A DNA stretch of 64,000 nt from a virus: IMG/VR virus record IMGVR_UViG_3300035698_013504, positions 62,001 to 126,000 of that record. One strand, 5' to 3'. This document shows, one piece after another, positions 59,477 to 64,000 of this stretch. Below the pieces are notes generated by a model. It was not told where the DNA came from and made no database searches. It saw nothing but the letters and a program-made list of their open reading frames with translations. Both the position numbers and the translations under genes were made by a program. Position 1 is the stretch's first letter, and each line of letters begins with the position of its first letter.

Positions 59477-60695
59477 TCTGGCCGAAGTACACCAGATCCT
59501 AGCAGCGGAGCTGAGAGATGTCCCAGGAATCGACGACCAACACCCCGACCTGGGGAAAGTCGTGCTTATACTCGGTAGCCACGGAGTGGGCAAAAGCCGA
59601 ATTGTGGAAGAAGCTTGTGAGACAGCGGGCGCAGAATTTGGGGTCTGGCATGTTGGCGCAACGGTCTTTGAAGACAACGTCGGGCTCCAAGAAATAGTAG
59701 GGCCGGAGGTTGCTAGCGCTGAAGGCGCCCCGAGTACTGTACGGGGCACGGTTCACCGGGCCTCAGAGGGTATCCCCGGATTTAGTCGGCAACCTATTTC
59801 TCCCTCAGGACGTGGATGTATCTTCCACGACGAAGTATTTTCCGGTAGCGTTGAACACCAAGACCAGCTACGCTCAATCATCAGTGGCCAACTTGGCGAG
59901 TTGAGGCTGCGCCCAGGCTGGGTCCAAGTTGCTGCAACCAACCCCGAGACCGCAGAATACATCACCGTTAAGTCTGTCGATGAGGCGTTGATGTCGAGAT
60001 TCATCATCCTCCCGGTAGAGCCCACAGCAGACGAGAAGCTCATGTATTGGAAGCAGAACGGCACGCTCCCAGACAGGCTGTTTCAATTCCTCTACCTGAA
60101 CCAATCACTTATCAACGCAACGGACTCGCGAGCATGGGCCAACATTGGACACTCGCTACGTAAATGGGCTGCGGCCGGGATTGGCGCGGATCTGATCACC
60201 AACCTGTTTGAAATCAACATTAGTACCGCTGTCGCCGCCTCGTTTAACACGTTTATGGCTCTGGGCACCAACCCAGACCTGTATCCTATCTCGTCAGAGC
60301 AGTTTCTAGGGGCTACAACGGCCCAGCACCGTACACACCTCCGTAGGGTGGGTACATGGCTTAGTAAGGGCAAGACGGCGCTTATAGGAGCTACCAGCTT
60401 CGAATTAAGAGCGATCTTGTCCGCGCGTAGAGATATTCAGGAGCTCCGCGGCATTATTACGCCCACAGCCCGTGAATATATCTTCGATTTCATGGAGGCG
60501 ATCGCCGATACCCATATGGATATGGTCGACGACCTCATTAACTCAGTTCAGAGTGGGCCACTTCAAAACGACATGCTGGATTACCTTGCCGCGGAGAAGC
60601 CAGGCCTACATGAGAAGATGATTCAAGCAGCAGGAGAATACGATGAGTGGGTCAACAGACGCCAACGCGCTCAGCAAACCGCAGCCGTCGGGTAG
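59427..60695 (+). CDS. MoxR-type AAA+ ATPase
   Basis: 422 residues. Walker A GSHGVGKS (50-57), Walker B CIFHDEV (131-137), sensor-1 ATN (170-172), arginine finger region ALMSRF (188-192, R191), as in MoxR/YehL-like ATPases. The C-terminal lid is helical. It overlaps by 53 nt the next gene, which has a VWA domain, so the pair forms a MoxR-VWA chaperone system. Such pairs load metals or remodel complexes, and also occur in conflict systems. Rare in phages; role here unknown. Confidence 0.85.
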   Translation: MAKSKLTQAWESPTRFSLAEVHQILAAELRDVPGIDDQHPDLGKVVLILGSHGVGKSRIVEEACETAGAEFGVWHVGATVFEDNVGLQEIVGPEVASAEGAPSTVRGTVHRASEGIPGFSRQPISPSGRGCIFHDEVFSGSVEHQDQLRSIISGQLGELRLRPGWVQVAATNPETAEYITVKSVDEALMSRFIILPVEPTADEKLMYWKQNGTLPDRLFQFLYLNQSLINATDSRAWANIGHSLRKWAAAGIGADLITNLFEINISTAVAASFNTFMALGTNPDLYPISSEQFLGATTAQHRTHLRRVGTWLSKGKTALIGATSFELRAILSARRDIQELRGIITPTAREYIFDFMEAIADTHMDMVDDLINSVQSGPLQNDMLDYLAAEKPGLHEKMIQAAGEYDEWVNRRQRAQQTAAVG

Positions 60696-62022
60696 TAGAC
60701 CACTCAACGCCGGGGAGCAAAAGTGTGTCAGCGATGCTGTTTACACGCTCCTCAGAGGTCAAAGCCATACGGATAGCGGCGATATAGGGTACGGCTTGTT
60801 CCTTCACCACATAGAGATACGGTCCGAAGATGGCCCAAATAATGGGTCTCCGGCCTCAATCGGTGTACGTAGGGATGGGACACCCGTGATGTTCCTCTGC
60901 TTCCCACGTCTTGAGGAGTGGGGTTTGTTACAACTAGACGCCTTCCGCGAAGTGTTGAAGCACGAGACACTACATTTCATACAAGGACATGTAGGTTCAC
61001 GAGGTACGATCCTCAAAGGCAAGTACGACAGGAAGGTCTTTGGGTATGCGTCAGACCTCGTCGTCAATCAGTACATCGACGTCTCAGCGATCACAACTGA
61101 TAAGTTCAGGCCTCTGACGGTAGAGGGTTTTGGCTTAGCACCAAATCTGACGACAGAGCACTACTGTAGACTTCTATCAACGCAGATGGATGAGATACAG
61201 GAGAAGCTCAAGGAGCAGTGCGGCGGGTCCGATTGGAGCCACGAGTTGGAGATCATACTGGACGGAGACTCAGAAGGAGTAGAGGCCGGTGAAGGAGCGG
61301 CGAATGTGCCAGACTCGGTACGTGACGCTGCAATCATCAGTATCATACAGCAGGTGTCTGATAAGACACGGAAGAGTCTGAGCCGCGGCTTTCAGTCGAT
61401 GGATGCCGAGGAGTACGTCAAAGCCTTGGAGCGCACAGCCGTCGTACCATGGCACGTGTATACCAGGCGCCGCGAGGGAAGGCATACGAAGAAGGAAATA
61501 GTACCAAGTAAACGTCGACCCTCCCGCAGATGTGTGCAGCACTTCGGCCGTATTCGTAAGCACGGCCTTAACGTTCTCTTCGTTGTTGATACCTCAGGGT
61601 CTATGACCCCTACTGAACTTCGGTGCGTTGAGCCCGAGGTCAGAGGTATCCATGATCGTGGAGCGCGTGTAGTTATCATGCACGTCGACGCTGGCGTTGC
61701 TAAGGTCGAAGAGTACACCCGCCACATGAAGATCGAGAAGTTTGCCGGACGGGGTGGTACTAAGTTCCAGCCCGCATTTGATAAAATCCCAGAGCTTTTC
61801 CCACCACCAGACTTCGTTGTCTACTTCACAGATGGTGCTGGGGAAGTAGGTGATGAACAACCGATCGACACGCTGTGGGTCCTTACTTCCACCGGCATGT
61901 CTACATCGGACTTCAAACGAAACGTCTGTTCGTGGGGCGAGGTCACAACACTGGATGTGAATCATGACACGAAAGTCGCCAACAGGGAGTTTGACTGTCC
62001 TGACGCATTCTCTTTCCCTTAG
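60643..62022 (+). CDS. VWA-domain protein with HExxH metallopeptidase-like domain
   Basis: 459 residues from ATG 60643 (AGGAG upstream). N-terminal domain with LKHETLHFIQGH (H107-E-x-x-H111), typical of the VWA-like DUF2201 metallopeptidase family. A charged linker (210-305) follows, then a VWA domain with the metal-binding motif VVDTSGSM (D316-T-S-G-S320) and DFVVYFTDGAG further on. In DUF2201 proteins the HExxH is not always active. It partners the overlapping MoxR ATPase, which would remodel a target held by the VWA domain. Confidence 0.8.
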   Translation: MSGSTDANALSKPQPSGSRPLNAGEQKCVSDAVYTLLRGQSHTDSGDIGYGLFLHHIEIRSEDGPNNGSPASIGVRRDGTPVMFLCFPRLEEWGLLQLDAFREVLKHETLHFIQGHVGSRGTILKGKYDRKVFGYASDLVVNQYIDVSAITTDKFRPLTVEGFGLAPNLTTEHYCRLLSTQMDEIQEKLKEQCGGSDWSHELEIILDGDSEGVEAGEGAANVPDSVRDAAIISIIQQVSDKTRKSLSRGFQSMDAEEYVKALERTAVVPWHVYTRRREGRHTKKEIVPSKRRPSRRCVQHFGRIRKHGLNVLFVVDTSGSMTPTELRCVEPEVRGIHDRGARVVIMHVDAGVAKVEEYTRHMKIEKFAGRGGTKFQPAFDKIPELFPPPDFVVYFTDGAGEVGDEQPIDTLWVLTSTGMSTSDFKRNVCSWGEVTTLDVNHDTKVANREFDCPDAFSFP

Positions 62023-62380
62023 TTTCAGAGAGTCGATAGTAACGGCGTTACAGACGCTGTGCAATGAGGACTACGACGGAAAGTCCAGGCTGTGGTGCAG
62101 CCGTGAAGAGACTGTGCTTAAAGGCACCATATGGTACTGCCATGGTCTCCCGAATACTCAGGCGGTCATGCAGACGATCCGAGATAACCTTGACAAGGGC
62201 GAATGGGTTGCGCTGGCTGAGTATGTCGACTCGTTTATGTACCAGTACCCGTGCCAGATACACGTAGTATCCAGCGAGGGTATCGCCAGCGCCCCACCTG
62301 TGGGCACGATCAACTTCTTGGCTGAGCAACTTGGCCTCATTAAGGAGGGAGACCCATTGCCAAAGGCGGCTGACGAATGA
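61964..62380 (+). CDS. Unknown protein behind the MoxR-VWA pair
   Basis: 138 residues; start ATG 61964 overlaps the VWA gene by 59 nt, Shine-Dalgarno weak, so the true start may be later. Middle region with Cys (CNEDYDGKSRLWCS) and GTIWYCHGLPNTQAVMQTI; C-terminus VGTINFLAEQLGLIKEGDPL. It overlaps the next gene by 4 nt (ATGA). No family recognised; possibly part of the same operon. Confidence 0.55.
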   Translation: MTRKSPTGSLTVLTHSLSLSFRESIVTALQTLCNEDYDGKSRLWCSREETVLKGTIWYCHGLPNTQAVMQTIRDNLDKGEWVALAEYVDSFMYQYPCQIHVVSSEGIASAPPVGTINFLAEQLGLIKEGDPLPKAADE

Positions 62381-63213
62381 CACCAGCCAACTGGAGTATA
62401 GGTAAGCACTTCCATATGACACCGGACCGGTGGCTTTTGTGGAGGTCGATGTTACAACCTTGGATTGAAGTTCTTGGAGATGTCCCCAAAGACGCGCGTT
62501 ACGCCTTTTTGTGGAATACAGATATGAAGGGTCTGGGCAGAAGTGAGAAGTCGTATACGATAGCGATGTTATCTCTTGCGTGTAAATGGCGGGAACTCGT
62601 CGGGCCCCTTTACCGTATGGAGCTGCTTCCTAGGCCCAAGACGTGGCGTATGTACAACTGCCCACCCCCAGATAGGGTATTTGTCCCAGAGAGCCGTGAC
62701 GGCCCTATACGGCCGTGTATGTCAAGGATTTGCCCCTTCTGTACGGCCCGAGCTACGATTAAGGTCACAGAGAGCTTATCGCCAGCGTCAAAAGGTAAGA
62801 GAATCTTCCTTTCGGCAGGTACGCGGTTCATAGACACGCCGAGCAGAGATAACCTCAAAACGTTTCGAGTTCAGGCAGCTACAGCATGTAGAGCCCATAC
62901 AGATGTTCCGCTTGCGTTTCAATTCCTTGTCGGACTGCGCGACGGCGGATGGCGGGCGGATATAAGGGCTATCTCAGATGTTTGTGATCGTCCTGACGAT
63001 TTAACGGATGTTGTGTTCTCCGCGAACAAACGCCGGTTCACACTCAAACGTCAATACGTGCGTGTAAAATACCCAAGTCAGAAGCTTCCGATAAACGTTG
63101 GACTTCTACTTGGTAATGACTTCACGCCGAAGTACGCAGCGCGGATGATTCAACATCTTGAAGGTTTACGAACATTCTCCCTCATCAACAAGCAAAAAAC
63201 GCAACCCCTTTAG
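62377..63213 (+). CDS. Unknown protein with CPFC motif
   Basis: 278 residues, ATGA overlap with the previous gene. Trp- and Arg-rich N-terminal half; CMSRICPFCTARA (about 114-126) looks like half of a zinc site. C-terminal half alpha/beta, basic. It ends just before the AT-rich inverted-repeat region. Could be a replication or DNA-binding protein; not recognised. Confidence 0.6.
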   Translation: MTPANWSIGKHFHMTPDRWLLWRSMLQPWIEVLGDVPKDARYAFLWNTDMKGLGRSEKSYTIAMLSLACKWRELVGPLYRMELLPRPKTWRMYNCPPPDRVFVPESRDGPIRPCMSRICPFCTARATIKVTESLSPASKGKRIFLSAGTRFIDTPSRDNLKTFRVQAATACRAHTDVPLAFQFLVGLRDGGWRADIRAISDVCDRPDDLTDVVFSANKRRFTLKRQYVRVKYPSQKLPINVGLLLGNDFTPKYAARMIQHLEGLRTFSLINKQKTQPL

Positions 63214-63222
63214 AATTAGTAT

Positions 63223-63288
63223 ATAGTACTGTAAGTACTATTATGCACAGTAACTAGTTAGTGTGCATAATATCTACTACGTAGATAT
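63223..63288. repeat. Three consecutive inverted repeats in an AT-rich intergenic region
   Basis: Arm pairs: ATAGTACT (63223-63230)/AGTACTAT (63234-63241); TATTATGCACA (63239-63249)/TGTGCATAATA (63262-63272); ATATCTAC (63270-63277)/GTAGATAT (63281-63288). All are perfect. The region is clearly more AT-rich than the genes around it. It could be an operator, a promoter region (TATTAT at 63239 as a -10) or a replication-origin element. Confidence 0.65.
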
Positions 63289-63331
63289 ATACTTCTTAAA
63301 ACCCCTACCCCTTTTCCAGGAGGATTAGACC

Positions 63332-64000
63332 TTGCCTATCATCACTGGTGACAACCACATAGCGCCGTATACGTGGTCACGTCATCCGAACTTGAGAGGT
63401 GACAGCTACTTCGCTTTTACCCAGGTGGTCGATTTATGCATTGCCGCCGAAGAACCGATGATCATTCTCGGGGATCTCTTTGATGCGAAGAAGCTTGACA
63501 GCCGTACGGTAATTGAGTTTCAAAGACAGATGGATCGAATGAAATCGGCTGAGCTAAACGTCTTTGCGATCCAAGGACAGCATGACAGGACCGACCCCCC
63601 GTGGGTCTCGATGCACAGTCAGATCACCCACGTCGATAAGAAATGTATCTCATTCCACGATACTATGTTCTACTTCCTCGATTACCGGGACCCAGAGAGT
63701 CTGGACGAGGAGCTTAAGAGTGTACCTGAGAACGCGTCTGTTCTGTGTCTACATCAGGCCCTCAAACAGGCCCTACCTTTTGAGAATGACGACGGTAGTG
63801 GGGTCTGGGACTTCGAGGCTGAGCAGGTGCCCGTACACATCCGTAAGATATTCCTAGGCGACATTCATACGCCTTACGATTTCGAGCTTGAGGGTCGTTC
63901 CTTCCAATACACAGGTACAACGTGTATGCAGGCAATCAATGAGCCTACGGATAAGCATGTGATCTGGTATAGGGCTGACGGTGTGGAGCTAGTACCTCTT
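63332..64000 (+). CDS. SbcD/Mre11-type nuclease, partial (3' end outside window)
   Basis: TTG 63332 with SD AGGAGG at 63318-63323; the frame stays open for 223 codons to the right edge. All metallophosphoesterase motifs are in order: GDNH (D7, H9), GDLFD (47-51), GQHD (82-85, normally GNHD), H141 in LHQALKQ, GDIH (176-179) followed by YTGT. This is the arrangement of SbcD, T4 gp47 and Mre11. It should act with an SbcC/gp46-like ATPase in DNA end processing, expected just downstream. Confidence 0.8.
   Translation, partial: MPIITGDNHIAPYTWSRHPNLRGDSYFAFTQVVDLCIAAEEPMIILGDLFDAKKLDSRTVIEFQRQMDRMKSAELNVFAIQGQHDRTDPPWVSMHSQITHVDKKCISFHDTMFYFLDYRDPESLDEELKSVPENASVLCLHQALKQALPFENDDGSGVWDFEAEQVPVHIRKIFLGDIHTPYDFELEGRSFQYTGTTCMQAINEPTDKHVIWYRADGVELVPL

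Noticed and set aside
62037-62056. TAGTAACGGCGTTACAGACG as a further copy of the recurring element
   Set aside because: It needs a one-base gap to match and lies inside a coding region with no nearby downstream start in frame.

Overview
This window is a contiguous piece of the genome of a large contractile-tailed (myovirus-type) bacteriophage. The evidence is the complete order of virion genes: decoration protein, major capsid protein, neck proteins, tail sheath, tail tube, spike, tail assembly chaperones, tape measure, hub, gp25-like and J-like baseplate wedge proteins and fibres, plus a terminase large subunit, a phage sigma factor and replication/recombination genes. Genes are tightly packed, often overlap at TAATG/ATGA junctions, and mostly have good Shine-Dalgarno sites, so the host is a bacterium. 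The host lineage cannot be read from this sequence. Both ends are cut inside genes. No tRNA, rRNA, CRISPR array or insertion sequence was seen.

Layout. 1-2.8 kb: capsid genes (decoration protein, major capsid protein with an apparent one-base frameshift, small virion proteins) separated by strong RNA hairpins. 2.9-8.5 kb: accessory block with two related small proteins flanking a putative lipoprotein, a giant LamG protein carrying 62 Cys-rich octapeptide-like repeats, and a SPASM-type radical SAM enzyme directly after it. 8.6-30.9 kb: neck, sheath, tube, spike, chaperones, tape measure, baseplate, with a sigma-70-like factor inserted among the baseplate genes. 30.9-42.2 kb: fibre/appendage genes with long Ser-rich, Pro-Thr-rich or Ser-Pro linkers, including a tandem family of paralogs. 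42.2-49.8 kb: five consecutive glycosyltransferase-type genes (one fused to a methyltransferase). 49.8-53.6 kb: small genes, then two minus-strand genes. 53.6-64 kb: a primase-type zinc-finger protein, minus-strand terminase, membrane microproteins, a MoxR-type AAA+ ATPase with a VWA partner, and a truncated SbcD/Mre11-type nuclease behind an AT-rich region with three consecutive inverted repeats.

How the genes may work together. Two post-translational modification systems for virion proteins are suggested. (1) Every one of the 62 repeats of the Cys-rich protein contains C-X3-D; the neighbouring radical SAM/SPASM enzyme is of the class that installs Cys thioether links, and C-X3-D is the motif crosslinked in the ranthipeptide freyrasin. 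A phage structural protein carrying dozens of thioether rings would be new. (2) The glycosyltransferase block lies directly after fibre genes full of mucin-like Ser, Pro-Thr and Ser-Pro linkers, which suggests phage-encoded O-glycosylation of the virion. Both are inferences from sequence and context. Family assignments made here rest on motif reading only; no database search was run.
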